64,000 nt of DNA from an uncultured Vicinamibacterales bacterium (GCA_958295905.1 OY282382.1:4832910-4896909), one strand, 5' to 3'. Positions 1-8,846 are shown, counted from the stretch's first letter. Notes: generated from the letters alone by a model not told the origin. Numbers and translations: made by a program.

Positions 1-936
1 CCGGCCGGGCCGGACACCGCGTGGCGGGCATCAGGACCGGCGCGGTTCCTCTGCCCGGTGCCCGGCTATGACCGGCACTTCGCGATTCTCGAGGACCTCG
101 GCATCGAGATGATCAACGTGCCGATGCGGGACGACGGTCCGGATATGGATCAGGTCGAGGAGCATGTGCGCACCGACGCGTCGATCCGGGGCATCTGGTG
201 CGTGCCGAAGTACTCCAATCCCGGCGGGCAGGTCTATTCCGAGAACACCATCGACCGCCTTGCGCGGCTCGCCACCATCGCCGGCCCGCACTTTCGCATC
301 CTGTGCGACAACGCCTATGCGTTCCACGATCTGGACGACGAGCCGCCGCGTTTGGCCAACATCATGGACGCGTGCCGGCGCCACCACACCGAAGACAGCC
401 TGGTGCTGTTCGCATCGACGTCCAAGGTCACGCGGGCCGGCGCAGGCATCTGCTTCATGGGGGGCTCACCCGCCACCCTGGACTGGTTTCGGCGGCGGCT
501 GCAGGTCGTGACCATCGGACCGGACAAGGTGAACCAGTTGCGGCACGTCCGCTTCCTGCGCGACCTCGACCACGTCCGGGACCACATGCGAAAGCACGCC
601 GCGATCCTGCGTCCCAAGTTCGATCTGGTGTGCCGCCGCCTGTCGGAGGGGCTGGACGGAACCGCGACCGGCACCTGGACGACCCCGCGCGGGGGCTACT
701 TCGTTGCGTTCGACGCCCGCCCCGGTCTGGCCGGCGAGATTGTCCGCCTCGCCGCCCACGCAGGGGTGAAGCTCACACCGGCCGGGGCCACGTTTCCGTA
801 TCGCCGGGACCCCGACGACACGAACATCCGGCTGGCGCCGACGTTTCCCGAGCTCACCGATCTCGATCAGGCGATGCGGGTATTCGTGGTATGCGTCGAG
901 CTCGCCTCGATCAGACAGACGCTGGCGAACCGGTAG
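1..936 (+). CDS. PLP-dependent aminotransferase, aspartate aminotransferase type (5' truncated by window edge)
   Basis: The reading frame is open from base 1, so the N-terminal part lies outside the window and 311 residues are visible. The segment FLCPVPGYDRHF, the PKYSNPGG motif, the CDNAY strand and the SKVTRAG motif, with the presumed PLP-binding lysine at codon 424-426, match fold-type I aminotransferases of the aspartate aminotransferase subgroup found in actinobacteria (PF12897-like, from memory). The expected reaction is amino-group transfer between aspartate or a related acid and a 2-oxo acid in the cytoplasm. An internal GTG at 58 could be mistaken for the start but lies inside a conserved block. 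Substrate preference cannot be read from the fragment. Confidence 0.78.
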   Translation, partial: PAGPDTAWRASGPARFLCPVPGYDRHFAILEDLGIEMINVPMRDDGPDMDQVEEHVRTDASIRGIWCVPKYSNPGGQVYSENTIDRLARLATIAGPHFRILCDNAYAFHDLDDEPPRLANIMDACRRHHTEDSLVLFASTSKVTRAGAGICFMGGSPATLDWFRRRLQVVTIGPDKVNQLRHVRFLRDLDHVRDHMRKHAAILRPKFDLVCRRLSEGLDGTATGTWTTPRGGYFVAFDARPGLAGEIVRLAAHAGVKLTPAGATFPYRRDPDDTNIRLAPTFPELTDLDQAMRVFVVCVELASIRQTLANR

Positions 937-1138
937 CGTCCGCCGTCCAGTCGACGGCGAACGCTCTGTCCCGGGCGCCCGCCGCAGGGACCCGCGGCCT
1001 ACCGCCGGTGGCTCGCCCGCTGTAGATCCTCTTCTTTCGCAGGTCCCGGGCAACGCCGCAGAACCCGCGGTCTACCCGAGACCGGCCGGGGTCCTGCGGC
1101 CTTCGCCGACCATTCGACCGGTTACGGCCGGCGGCCGC

Positions 1139-1462
1139 CTACTTCGCGCCTTTCTTTCTCCGCGCCGCCCAATAGGCCGTCATCCGCTCGGATACCGCCT
1201 TTTTCTCTTCGGGCGACATCTGGCGGCGCTTGCGCGCCGGCTTGGCCTCGGACTTACCCTCCGCGGCCGCACCCGGCGCTGCGGCAGGCGCAGCCGCAGC
1301 CGCAGCCGTCTTCCTTGGTCGGGAGGATCGCCGCGGCGCCGGCTTGGCCTGCGGGGCGGAGCCCCCCAGGAGCGTCTCGACGTCGCTCAGCGCCTTGATC
1401 TCCGCCTGCAAGCGCTCGATTTCACTCTGCCGGTCGGCAATTGCCTGTGCTATGAGACTCAT
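1139..1462 (-). CDS. Small basic hypothetical protein with coiled-coil N-terminus
   Basis: A 107-residue protein of no family I recognise by name. Residues 1-30 form a probable amphipathic coiled coil (heptad-like run around IADRQSEIERLQAEIKAL). Residues 35-75 are a low-complexity Ala/Pro/Lys/Arg linker. The C-terminal 30 residues are strongly basic and contain the block MSPEEKKAVSERM followed by YWAARRKK. That ending is common in small nucleoid- or DNA-associated proteins, so DNA binding is a reasonable inference but is unproven. The ATG has no clear ribosome binding site. It is convergent with the aminotransferase upstream and is followed on the other strand by tRNA-Pro. Confidence 0.6.
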   Translation of the reverse strand: MSLIAQAIADRQSEIERLQAEIKALSDVETLLGGSAPQAKPAPRRSSRPRKTAAAAAAPAAAPGAAAEGKSEAKPARKRRQMSPEEKKAVSERMTAYWAARRKKGAK

Positions 1463-1657
1463 GGTGACAAAGAGTAGTAGCGTGCCCTAGGAAATGTCAA
1501 ACCCCCCCAAGGCTGGCGTCGCGCCGTGCGCCACGGGCGGAGCGACCTTCGGTCGGCCGGCGGCGCCCCCCGCGGCCTGCCGCCACCGGCGGCCGAGCCG
1601 CGGAACCGATGTGAACCGGGGTGGTTGTGATAACTTAGGCGGGACGGCCGCATCCGT

Positions 1658-1734
1658 CGGGGCGTGGCGCAGCCTGGTAGCGCGCCTGCTTTGGGAGCAG
1701 GAGGCCCCCGGTTCGAACCCGGGCGCCCCGACCA
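1658..1734 (+). tRNA. tRNA-Pro (anticodon UGG), CCA encoded
   Basis: Full cloverleaf of 77 bases. The acceptor stem CGGGGCG (1658-1664) pairs with CGCCCCG (1724-1730), followed by discriminator A and a genomically encoded CCA (1732-1734). The anticodon stem CCTGC/GCAGG (1685-1689/1697-1701) encloses the loop TTTGGGA with anticodon TGG at 1692-1694. The T arm contains GGTTCGAACCC. The unusual first pair C1-G72 is typical of bacterial tRNA-Pro and supports the identity. Confidence 0.97.
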
Positions 1735-1794
1735 CCCTTTTGCGGCTGGAGGCTCCGGCCTGCCGCCGGAGGCCCGTGGCGGGAACCCCGCGGT

Positions 1795-2286
1795 TCAGAA
1801 GAAAGCGGCTCCGTGCCACGACTCGCCGGCCGGCAGCTCCCAACGGCCGGTTCGAACCTGCTCGACCTTCGTCAACGTGTTGTCGAACACCACGGTCCGG
1901 GGGCCGACCGCCCCGCTCTCCACGAGGTCGGCGAACCGTTCACGGGAAACCCTCGCGATACCGGTCTCACCGCGATAGAGCACCGGCGCATGGTTCACGA
2001 GCTCGACCCCCAGCTCGACCTGCAGCCCCTTCATACGGCGCACGAGAGCATCCACGGAGCAACCGGACGCGCCGGCCGCCCGTTCGTCGACGGCCACGAA
2101 AACGAACTGGTCGTACCGCACGTCACGCGCCGCCCGCAGGGGAGTATCGTGCGCGGCCCACTGGTCGATGAACGCGTCCACCTCGCGGGTCACGCGCGCG
2201 CGTTCGTCGACGGCCAGCGGACGTTCGGCCGCGAAGATCCAGAGGCGGGCGTCCGGCGGCAGTTCTTCAAAGGTGACACGTGGCAT
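1795..2286 (-). CDS. Conserved 163-aa protein of unknown function (family often labelled 'ABC transporter ATPase')
   Basis: The start chosen is the ATG at 2286, which has a perfect AGGAGG eight bases upstream; a longer frame lacks this. The protein has no Walker A or other ATPase motif. Its landmarks are FEELPPDARLWIF near the N-terminus, a central RYDQFVFVAVDE strand and ASGCSVDALVRRM, and a C-terminal block with FDNTLTKVEQ and a final GESWHG. I recognise this pattern from a small, mostly Bacteroidota protein family whose 'ABC transporter ATPase' label looks unfounded. It begins only 20 bases after the ilvC stop and is therefore probably the last gene of the ilv transcript, which hints at a link to branched-chain amino-acid metabolism. 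Its activity is unknown. Confidence 0.75.
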   Translation of the reverse strand: MPRVTFEELPPDARLWIFAAERPLAVDERARVTREVDAFIDQWAAHDTPLRAARDVRYDQFVFVAVDERAAGASGCSVDALVRRMKGLQVELGVELVNHAPVLYRGETGIARVSRERFADLVESGAVGPRTVVFDNTLTKVEQVRTGRWELPAGESWHGAAFF

Positions 2287-2306
2287 GGCGCAAACCTCCT
2301 GTATCG

Positions 2307-3320
2307 CTACACGGGCTCCTTCACGGTGACGGCATCGAGGAACGGCATCATTCCCCGGAGATCGGCACCCACTTTCTCGATTTGATGTTCCTGCTCGGCG
2401 CGGCGCTGCGCCATGAACCAAGCCCGGCCGGCCTTGTCTTCCGCGATCCAGTTCTCGGCGTAGCGCCCGTCCTGAATGTCCTTGAGAATGCCCCGCATCG
2501 CCTCGCGGGTGGCGTCGGTCACGACCCGCGGACCGCCGGTGTAGTCGCCGTGCTCGGCGGTGTCACTGACCGAGTAGCGCATGTAATTGAGACCGCCGCG
2601 ATAGATGAGGTCGACGATGAGCTTCAGCTCGTGCATGCATTCGAAATACGCCACTTCCGGCTGGTAGCCGGCTTCCACCAGCGTTTCGAAACCCGCCTTG
2701 ATGAGGGCGCTGACGCCTCCGCACAGGACCGTCTGCTCGCCGAACAGGTCTGTTTCCGTTTCTTCCGCGAACGTCGTCTCGATGACGCCGGCCCGCGTGA
2801 CCCCAAGCCCCTTCGCATAGGACAGGGCCAGGGCCTTGGCGCTCCCCGTCGCATCCTGCTCGACGGCAACGAGGGCCGGGGTGCCGCCTCCCTCGATAAA
2901 CACCTCGCGCACGCGGTGACCCGGCGCCTTGGGCGCAATCAAGGTTACGTCGACGTCGGATGGCGGCGTGATGGTCTTGAACCGGATATTGAAGCCGTGG
3001 GCGAACATCAGCATGTTGCCCGGCGCGAGATTCGGTGCAATCGACTCATCGTAGATGGCCCGCTGCTTCGTATCGGGCGCGAGAATCATGACCACGTCGG
3101 CCCACGCCGCCGCCTCGGTCCCGCTCGTCACCGTGAGTCCGTCCGCCTGCGCCCGGGCGCGCGACCGGCTGCCGTCCGCCAGCGCCACCTGCACCGAGAC
3201 CCCGCTGTCCTTCAGATTCAGGGCGTGGGCATGCCCCTGGGAGCCGTAGCCGAAAATGGCGACCCTCCTGCCCTGGATGAGTGAGAGATCCGCCGAGTCG
3301 TCGTAGTGAATCGTTGCCAT
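2307..3320 (-). CDS. ilvC: Ketol-acid reductoisomerase (NADP+), class I
   Basis: A 337-residue enzyme, the usual class I length. It converts acetolactate or acetohydroxybutyrate to the dihydroxy acid in valine, leucine and isoleucine synthesis, using Mg2+ and NADPH. The Rossmann loop [13 protein letters not shown] is at residues 25-37. The conserved [11 protein letters not shown] (usually APKGPGH) and the metal-binding segment [13 protein letters not shown] followed by [12 protein letters not shown] are all present. The ATG at 3320 fits the family N-terminus; the upstream extension to 3380 does not. It lies 250 bases after ilvN on the same strand, with a strong hairpin between them. Confidence 0.97.
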   Translation of the reverse strand: MATIHYDDSADLSLIQGRRVAIFGYGSQGHAHALNLKDSGVSVQVALADGSRSRARAQADGLTVTSGTEAAAWADVVMILAPDTKQRAIYDESIAPNLAPGNMLMFAHGFNIRFKTITPPSDVDVTLIAPKAPGHRVREVFIEGGGTPALVAVEQDATGSAKALALSYAKGLGVTRAGVIETTFAEETETDLFGEQTVLCGGVSALIKAGFETLVEAGYQPEVAYFECMHELKLIVDLIYRGGLNYMRYSVSDTAEHGDYTGGPRVVTDATREAMRGILKDIQDGRYAENWIAEDKAGRAWFMAQRRAEQEHQIEKVGADLRGMMPFLDAVTVKEPV

Positions 3321-3526
3321 TCTGGTTTTCGCCTCGCTGGTCGGGTTGATTCCGCGGTGGGGATTGGGCGCACGCGGCAAAGGCCACGCAGCATTCGACG
3401 GCGATGCCTCCGGCCTGACTGCGTTGTTCCGCGGCGCTGCGCCGCTCCGCGGTCACATCAATATGCTCCCTCGTCACGCCTTGTCGCACGAGCGCCTTCA
3501 AGCCCGCCGGCGCCCTTGCCGGTCTC

Positions 3527-3568
3527 GGCGCAACCCGGGTCCGCCCACGGGCTCCTCGGGGTTGCGCC
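3527..3568 (-). other. Intra-operon hairpin after ilvN
   Basis: A perfect 10-bp inverted repeat (GGCGCAACCC at 3527-3536, GGGTTGCGCC at 3559-3568) with a 22-base loop sits directly after the ilvN stop codon. There is no U tract on the leftward transcript, so it is not a classic intrinsic terminator. It could stabilise the upstream mRNA or reduce ilvC expression relative to ilvDBN. Confidence 0.5.
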
Positions 3569-3570
3569 AA

Positions 3571-4119
3571 TCACACGGAATAGGAAACGTCGCCGCCGGG
3601 CTCGGCGTCGGCCGGGGCGCCGGCAGGCTCGGTCGCCTCGCTCTGCTGCCCCCGGGACATGGCGACCCGACCGGTTCGCGCGATCTCGAGCAGACCGTAG
3701 GGCTGCAGGACTCCCAACAACCCGTCGATCTTCTCCTCGGTGCCGGTCGCCTCGACGATCAACGAATCGGGGGCCACGTCGACGACGCGGCCCCGAAACG
3801 TATCCACGATCTGCATCACCTGCGTGCGGGTCTCCTGGGTCGCGGCCACCCTGATGAGGGTCAGGTCCCGGACGACGGCGGCATCGCCGGTCAAATCGGT
3901 CACCCGCAGGACGTTCACGAGCTTGTACAGGTTCGCTTCGAGCCGCCTCGCGCCATTGTCGTCGGTATCGACGACAATCGTCATGCGGGAGACGCCGGCC
4001 ACCTCGGTACGGCCGACCGTCAACGACTCGATGTTGAACGCCCGGCGGCGAAACAGCGACGCCACCCGGTTCAGAACGCCCGGCTTGTCCTCGACGTGCA
4101 CGACAAAGGTACGCCGCAT
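3571..4119 (-). CDS. ilvN: Acetolactate synthase small (regulatory) subunit
   Basis: A 182-residue regulatory subunit of acetohydroxyacid synthase, which binds valine and activates the large subunit encoded just upstream. The N-terminal ACT domain shows VEDKPGVLNRVASLFRRR, then FNIESLTVGRTE. The second domain shows RDLTLIRVA and RGRVVDVAPDSLIVEATG. The C-terminal tail of about 25 residues (rich in E, A, P and G) is an extension. The ATG at 4119 is given as start. A TTG at 4134 adds five residues and has a better AGGGG ribosome site, but that site lies inside a dispersed repeat (family B). Confidence 0.95.
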   Translation of the reverse strand: MRRTFVVHVEDKPGVLNRVASLFRRRAFNIESLTVGRTEVAGVSRMTIVVDTDDNGARRLEANLYKLVNVLRVTDLTGDAAVVRDLTLIRVAATQETRTQVMQIVDTFRGRVVDVAPDSLIVEATGTEEKIDGLLGVLQPYGLLEIARTGRVAMSRGQQSEATEPAGAPADAEPGGDVSYSV

Positions 4120-4134
4120 GATATGGCCCGTCAA

Positions 4135-4200
4135 TCGCCGCCCCTGCGGCTCCGCCGACCGCCCGAACCAACCCTCCAGGCGTCCGCGCCCGCTCTACCA
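4135..4200 (-). repeat. Dispersed repeat family B, copy 1 (partial)
   Basis: Read on the minus strand it contains GACGCCTGGAGGGTTGGTT and GGAGCCGCAGG, matching the copies at 16803-16885, 31352-31460 and 52334-52432. It lies between ilvB and ilvN and supplies the sequence just before the alternative TTG start of ilvN. The rest of the 190-base spacer (4200-4320) is less GC-rich and shows no gene. Confidence 0.6.
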
Positions 4201-4324
4201 GTGCATCGCCACGACCAAAATAGGGTCGCCGGGGCACTCACCTCGAACCGCAAGAGTCCTATGCAGAAGAAATACGTCGTTCGACCCAAGTCCGTCTATC
4301 CAAAACTTATGACGTGACGGACCA

Positions 4325-6043
4325 CTAGTCGTCCGCCGTCTCGACGATGGGGCTGGGGCTCGGCCGCCGGATCATGGCGTGCAGGTCGGCGCCGGCCGGC
4401 ACCATCGGATAGACGGTATCTTCCTGCTCGACCCGGAAGTCGATGACCGCCGCACCGGGTTCGGCCCGCGCCATCGCCACCGTCGGCTCGACGTCCTGAC
4501 GCCGCGAGACCGTCGCGCTGCGCAGACCGAAGGCGTCGCCCAGTTTCGCGAAGTCGGGACTGAGCAGCGGCGTGGCCGCGTAGCGCCGCTCGTAGAAGAA
4601 CTCCTGCCACTGGCGCACCATGCCCAGATAGCCGTTGTTGATGATGGCCACGTTGACCTTCACCTTCTCTTGCGCGATGGTGGCCAGCTCGCACATCGTC
4701 ATCTGGAAACCGCCGTCCCCCACGATCGCCCACACCTCGGCCTCGGGCCGCGCGAGCTTGGCGCCGATCGCGGCCGGCAGGGCGAACCCCATCGTCCCCA
4801 GGCCCCCCGACGTGATGAGCGACCGGGGTTCCTGATGGTGGTAGTACTGCGCTTCCCACATCTGGTGCTGCCCGACGTCGGTCACCACGACCGCCTTCCC
4901 GCCGGTCATCCTCCAGATGTCGTTGATGACGTGCGCCGCGTACAGGTGCCCGCTGTCCGGCAGGTTCTGCACGTCGCGGACCGCCGAATCGCCCTTCATC
5001 CCGGCGATGGCGCCGAGCCACGCCCGGCGGTCGCCGGGTTCTATCCGCGGCAGCAGATCCCGCAGCACGTTGGACAGATCGCCGGCCAGAGCGACGTCCA
5101 CGATCACGTTCTTGTTGAACTCGGCCGGATCGATGTCGATATGGATCTTCCGCGCGTTGGGCGCGTACGTCCTGATGTTGCCGGTAACGCGGTCGTCGAA
5201 GCGCATGCCGAAGGCCAGCAGCAGGTCGGCCTCCTGAATGGCTTGGTTCACCCACGCTTCCCCGTGCATGCCCATCATGCCCAGATTCAACGGATGCAGG
5301 GCCGGAAACGACCCGATGCCGAGCAGGGTCATCGCCACGGGGATGTTGGCCCGCTCGGCGAGCCCGCGCACGAGAGCCATCGCGCCCGACAGCATCACCC
5401 CGTGCCCGGCGAAGATGACCGGACGCTTCGCGCTGTTGATCAGCTCGACGGCCTTCCGGCGCTCGGCCTCCGACGCCCGCAGATCCGGTCGATAGCCGGG
5501 CAGGCGGACCGGGCTGGGGTCCCACACGAACTCGGCCGACGCCTGCTGGGCGTCTTTCGTGATGTCCACGAGCACGGGCCCGGGACGACCGGAGCGCGCG
5601 ACGTAGAACGCCTCGTGGATGGTCGGCGCCACCTCGGAGACCTTGGACACCAGATAGTTGTGCTTCGTGATCGGCAGGGTGACGCCCGTGACGTCGGTTT
5701 CCTGAAAAGCGTCGGAGCCGATCAGCCGGCTGCCCACCTGCCCGGTGATGCACACGATGGGCGAAGAATCGAGCATCGCGGTGGCGATGCCGGTGACCAT
5801 GTTCGTGGCGCCGGGCCCGGACGTGGCCACCGCCACCCCGACCTCGCCGCTGGCCCGCGCATAGCCGTCGGCCATGTGGGTCGCGCCCTGCTCGTGCCGC
5901 ACCAGGACGTGCCGGACCGGGTACTCGAGCAGGGCGTCGTAGGCGGGCAGAATCGCGCCGCCCGGATACCCGAACACCGTGGTCACTCCCTCGCGAACGA
6001 GGGATTCCCACAGAATCTGCGCGCCGGTTCTCATGTTTCCCAT
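4325..6043 (-). CDS. ilvB: Acetolactate synthase large (catalytic) subunit
   Basis: A 572-residue thiamine-diphosphate enzyme that condenses pyruvate with pyruvate or 2-oxobutyrate, the first common step of branched-chain amino-acid synthesis. It has the three-domain layout: an N-terminal pyrimidine-binding domain with FGYPGGAILP and the catalytic glutamate in RHEQGATHMADGYARASG (about residues 47-64), a central FAD/Rossmann domain, and a C-terminal ThDP/Mg domain with GDGGFQMTMCEL and NNGYLGMVRQWQ. The length is normal. It follows ilvD by 40 bases and precedes ilvN, so catalytic and regulatory subunits are made from one transcript. The second ATG (6034) is an alternative start. Confidence 0.97.
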   Translation of the reverse strand: MGNMRTGAQILWESLVREGVTTVFGYPGGAILPAYDALLEYPVRHVLVRHEQGATHMADGYARASGEVGVAVATSGPGATNMVTGIATAMLDSSPIVCITGQVGSRLIGSDAFQETDVTGVTLPITKHNYLVSKVSEVAPTIHEAFYVARSGRPGPVLVDITKDAQQASAEFVWDPSPVRLPGYRPDLRASEAERRKAVELINSAKRPVIFAGHGVMLSGAMALVRGLAERANIPVAMTLLGIGSFPALHPLNLGMMGMHGEAWVNQAIQEADLLLAFGMRFDDRVTGNIRTYAPNARKIHIDIDPAEFNKNVIVDVALAGDLSNVLRDLLPRIEPGDRRAWLGAIAGMKGDSAVRDVQNLPDSGHLYAAHVINDIWRMTGGKAVVVTDVGQHQMWEAQYYHHQEPRSLITSGGLGTMGFALPAAIGAKLARPEAEVWAIVGDGGFQMTMCELATIAQEKVKVNVAIINNGYLGMVRQWQEFFYERRYAATPLLSPDFAKLGDAFGLRSATVSRRQDVEPTVAMARAEPGAAVIDFRVEQEDTVYPMVPAGADLHAMIRRPSPSPIVETADD

Positions 6044-6083
6044 GGCCCTTACCAGTTCGGGGGCGGCGGAGACCCGCGGCCCC

Positions 6084-7766
6084 TCACGCCGTCGTCACCG
6101 CGCCTTCGGCCGCCGAACCCACGAGACGGCAGTACTTCGCCATGACGCCGGTCGCGTACCGCGGCGCGGGGGCCTGCCAGCCGCGCATGCGTTCGGCGAT
6201 CTCCACCTCGTCCACTTCGACCCGCAGCTCGCGCCCCTGGAGGTCGAACACGATGGTATCGCCGTCGCGCACCGCCGCGATCGGCCCCCCCTGCGCCGCT
6301 TCCGGCGCAACATGGCCCGCCATGAGCCCGCGGGTGGCGCCGGAGAACCGGCCGTCGGTCAACAAGGCGACCGAATCACCGAGGCCGGCCCCGACGATGG
6401 CCGCGGTCACCGCCAGCATCTCGCGCATGCCGGGCCCCCCGCGGGGGCCTTCGTAACGAATCACGACGACGTCGCCGGGCTGCAGCGCACCCCGCTCCAC
6501 CGCCTCGAAGCAGGCTTCCTCGCCGTCGAACACCCGCGCCGGTCCGCGGTGCTTCCGGGCGCCATAGCCGCCGGCCACCTTGACGACGCATCCGTCGGGA
6601 GCCAGATTGCCCTTCAGGATGATGAGCCCGCCGGTCGGCGTTATCGGATCGGACGCCGGCCGCACCACCTCCTGGCCGGGCGCCTCGGTCGCCGCCTGCG
6701 CTTCTTCCCCGATCGTGCGGCCGGTGACGGTGACCTGATCGGACCGCAGGACGCCCACCTCGCGCAACCGGTGCGCCAGCAGGCGGCTCCCGCCGGCCCG
6801 GTACAGATCGGTGGCCACGAAACGGCCTCCCGGCTTGAGATCGGCCAGCAGCGGCGTCTCCCGACTGATGCGGTCGAAATCGTCGATGGTGACGCCGACC
6901 CCGGCTTCGCGCGCGATCGCCAGCAGATGCAGCACCGCGTTGGTCGAACCGCCGGTGGCGGCCACCGACGCGATGCCGTTCTCGAGCGCGGCCCGGGTCA
7001 TGATCTGCCGGGGCCGCCGATCCGCGAGAACCAGGTCCATGATGAGGCGCCCCGACTCGGAGGCCACGACGTCCTTCTCTTCATTCATCGCCGGCACCGC
7101 GTTGTGGCTCATCGGCGAGATGCCGATCAGCTCGCAGACGGTCGCCATGGTGTTGGCGGTGAACTGGCCGCCGCACGCGCCCGGACCGGGACACGCCGCG
7201 TCCTCGAGCGCCTTCAACCGCGCGTCGGTCATCTTGCCGGCCGCGTGCGCGCCCACCGCCTCGAACACGTCCTGGATGGTGACGTCCCGGTCCTCCCACC
7301 GCCCCGGTGCAATGGAGCCGCCGTAGAGCACGAGGCCCGGAATGTTGACCCGCGCCACCGCCATCACCCCGCCGGGGATGGTCTTGTCGCAGCCCACCAG
7401 CACGACGAGTCCGTCGAACAGGTTACCGCGGGCCACGAGCTCGATGGAATCGGCGATCACCTCGCGGCTGATCAGCGAGGCGCGCATCCCGTCGCTGCCC
7501 ATGGTGATGCCGTCCGAGATGGACACGGTGTTGAACTCCATCGGCGTGCCCCCGGCGGCGCGAATCCCTTCCTTGATCCGCTCCCCGAGCCGCCGCAGGT
7601 GGAAGTTGCACGGCCCGATCTCGATCCACGTGTTCGCGACCCCGATGATCGGCCGGCGCAGGGCGTCGTCGTCGAACCCGACCGCCTTCAACATCGATCG
7701 GGCCGGGGCCCGGGACGGACCATCGGTAATCGCGCCGCTGCGGGTCTTGCCTGGTATGCCGGTCAT
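6084..7766 (-). CDS. ilvD: Dihydroxy-acid dehydratase
   Basis: A 560-residue iron-sulfur dehydratase that removes water from 2,3-dihydroxy-isovalerate or -methylvalerate. Family landmarks are PIIGVANTW with [17 protein letters not shown] (cluster ligand cysteine), [14 protein letters not shown] (second cysteine), [20 protein letters not shown] and the C-terminal [13 protein letters not shown]. It is the first structural gene of the leftward ilvDBNC operon. Its ATG lies 20 bases after the U tract of an attenuator hairpin, so its expression should depend on read-through of that terminator. Confidence 0.97.
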   Translation of the reverse strand: MTGIPGKTRSGAITDGPSRAPARSMLKAVGFDDDALRRPIIGVANTWIEIGPCNFHLRRLGERIKEGIRAAGGTPMEFNTVSISDGITMGSDGMRASLISREVIADSIELVARGNLFDGLVVLVGCDKTIPGGVMAVARVNIPGLVLYGGSIAPGRWEDRDVTIQDVFEAVGAHAAGKMTDARLKALEDAACPGPGACGGQFTANTMATVCELIGISPMSHNAVPAMNEEKDVVASESGRLIMDLVLADRRPRQIMTRAALENGIASVAATGGSTNAVLHLLAIAREAGVGVTIDDFDRISRETPLLADLKPGGRFVATDLYRAGGSRLLAHRLREVGVLRSDQVTVTGRTIGEEAQAATEAPGQEVVRPASDPITPTGGLIILKGNLAPDGCVVKVAGGYGARKHRGPARVFDGEEACFEAVERGALQPGDVVVIRYEGPRGGPGMREMLAVTAAIVGAGLGDSVALLTDGRFSGATRGLMAGHVAPEAAQGGPIAAVRDGDTIVFDLQGRELRVEVDEVEIAERMRGWQAPAPRYATGVMAKYCRLVGSAAEGAVTTA

Positions 7767-7785
7767 GAGCAGGTACTTTCACACG

Positions 7786-7821
7786 AAAAAAGGGCCATCA
7801 CCCGACTGTGGATGATGGCCC
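7786..7821 (-). terminator. Attenuator terminator upstream of ilvD
   Basis: On the minus strand GGGCCATCA (7821-7813) pairs with TGATGGCCC (7800-7792), a perfect 9-bp stem with a 12-base loop, followed at once by six U residues (7791-7786). This is an intrinsic terminator inside the ilvD leader, 20 bases before the ilvD start codon. A competing antiterminator is possible: GTGGATGATG at 7856-7847 is perfectly complementary to CATCATCCAC at 7817-7808, which overlaps the 5' arm of the terminator. Confidence 0.88.
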
Positions 7822-7848
7822 GCGAATCTGCTGCGTTCGTCGAGCGCA

Positions 7849-7929
7849 TCATCCACCGGCCCCCGGCGCAATCATGACGCCGGCACCGTGAACACCGACC
7901 ACGACGGAGCGACGGGACCCGCAATCCAT
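7849..7929 (-). CDS. ilv operon leader peptide (Val/Ile-rich, 26 aa)
   Basis: ATG at 7929 with AAAGGTG seven bases upstream, and TGA at 7851-7849. The peptide reads MDCGSRRSVVVGVHGAGVMI followed by APGAGG. It has three consecutive valine codons, then two more valines and one isoleucine. The stop codon lies inside the left arm of the antiterminator. Ribosomes stalled at the Val/Ile codons would leave that arm free (read-through), whereas ribosomes reaching the stop would cover it (termination). This is the classical layout of amino-acid-controlled attenuation, as known for enterobacterial ilv and leu operons. Translation of the peptide is inferred. Confidence 0.8.
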   Translation of the reverse strand: MDCGSRRSVVVGVHGAGVMIAPGAGG

Positions 7930-7955
7930 GGAGCGCACCTTTCGAAAACGGCTTT

Positions 7956-7985
7956 ATTCTAACGCGGGCGTGGAACCGGTCTCAA
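7956..7985 (-). promoter_or_regulatory. Probable sigma-70-type promoter of the ilv operon
   Basis: On the minus strand TTGAGA (7985-7980) is followed after 18 bases by TAGAAT (7961-7956). Transcription should start near 7949, about 20 bases before the leader-peptide start. The site lies directly downstream of the msrB stop codon. Confidence 0.65.
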
Positions 7986-7996
7986 GACCCGGTTCG

Positions 7997-8419
7997 TCAG
8001 CGTTCCGGCAGGGACTCCCCCTCGGGCACGAAGCGCAGGGCGACGCCGTTGTTGCAGTACCGCTTCCCGGAGGGCTGCGGTCCGTCCGGAAAGACATGCC
8101 CCTGATGCCCGCCGCAACGGGCGCAGTGATACTCGGTCCGCGGCAGGATCATCTTGAAGTCGCGCTTCGTGCCGAGACTGCCCTCGATCGGCGCGAAGAA
8201 GCTCGGCCAGCCCGTCCCGCTCTCGTACTTGCCCGCCGACTCGAACAACGGCAGGTGGCAGGCGGCGCACACGAACGTCCCGGCCCGCTTCTCGTGATTC
8301 AGCGGGCTGGACCCGGGCGGCTCGGTCGCCTCCCGGAACAGGACCGCGAAAGACTCCGCCGGCAGCAGCGCGCGCCACTCCTCCGGCGATTTCCTCCCGG
8401 CTTGGGTCGCTTCGGTCAT
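7997..8419 (-). CDS. msrB: Peptide-methionine (R)-S-oxide reductase
   Basis: A 140-residue single-domain MsrB, which reduces the R epimer of methionine sulfoxide in proteins. Two zinc-binding CxxC pairs are present (CAAC near residue 51 and CARC near residue 98, within CARCGGHQGHVF). The conserved GTGWPSF and the active-site segment RYCNNGVALRF with the catalytic cysteine are also present. It is not fused to MsrA. It ends just before the ilv promoter and is probably transcribed as a single gene. Confidence 0.95.
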   Translation of the reverse strand: MTEATQAGRKSPEEWRALLPAESFAVLFREATEPPGSSPLNHEKRAGTFVCAACHLPLFESAGKYESGTGWPSFFAPIEGSLGTKRDFKMILPRTEYHCARCGGHQGHVFPDGPQPSGKRYCNNGVALRFVPEGESLPER

Positions 8420-8808
8420 GCGGGCCTCTCTCTTTAGAGGATACCACCGCTTCCGGCCCGGCGTCCCGGGGAGACCACGACCGGATTCGGCGCGGCATGT
8501 CCCGCCGAGGCCGGAGACCCCGACCTCGCCGGTGAACCCGGCGGATCCCGCGTCAACCGGGGTTTACGGCCGGTCGCAACCCTGATTCGGCGCGGCGTAC
8601 GCGGCTTCGTCCGCCGCCGGCGGGGCGCGCGGACCGTGCGCGCGGGGACCACCGGTTCCCCGCCAAACCGACCGCCCATCCGTCCGCCGCCGACGCAACG
8701 CCGTTTTCCCCGGGTTCCACCTGGGTTTATCGCATCCTCGCGCTTCGTGGCACGGCCCTTGTAGTCATTCGGGACACAGGTTCTCGGGCCGACTCGACAA
8801 CCTGATTC
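8420..8808. other. Intergenic spacer, no gene seen
   Basis: About 390 bases of GC-rich DNA between the divergent msrB and peptide genes. I found no credible reading frame or tRNA. The promoters of both units should be here, but no convincing -35/-10 pair can be picked by eye. Confidence 0.5.
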
Positions 8809-8827
8809 GCGCGACTTGGTGTCGCGC
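8809..8827 (+). promoter_or_regulatory. Hairpin/operator-like inverted repeat before the first peptide gene
   Basis: GCGCGAC (8809-8815) and GTCGCGC (8821-8827) form a perfect 7-bp inverted repeat with a 5-base spacer, ending 8 bases before the AAGGAGG of the first peptide gene. The sequence TGGTGTCGCG at 8817-8826 recurs at 9821-9830 before the fourth peptide gene. A shared regulator site or mRNA structure is possible. Confidence 0.45.
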
Positions 8828-8846
8828 AAGACCAAGGAGGTCAACC

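Noticed and set aside
1795-2286. ABC transporter ATPase label
   Set aside because: No Walker A, signature or Walker B motif in the 163 residues.
4379-6145. 588-aa plus-strand frame
   Set aside because: Antisense shadow of ilvB, which is fully supported.
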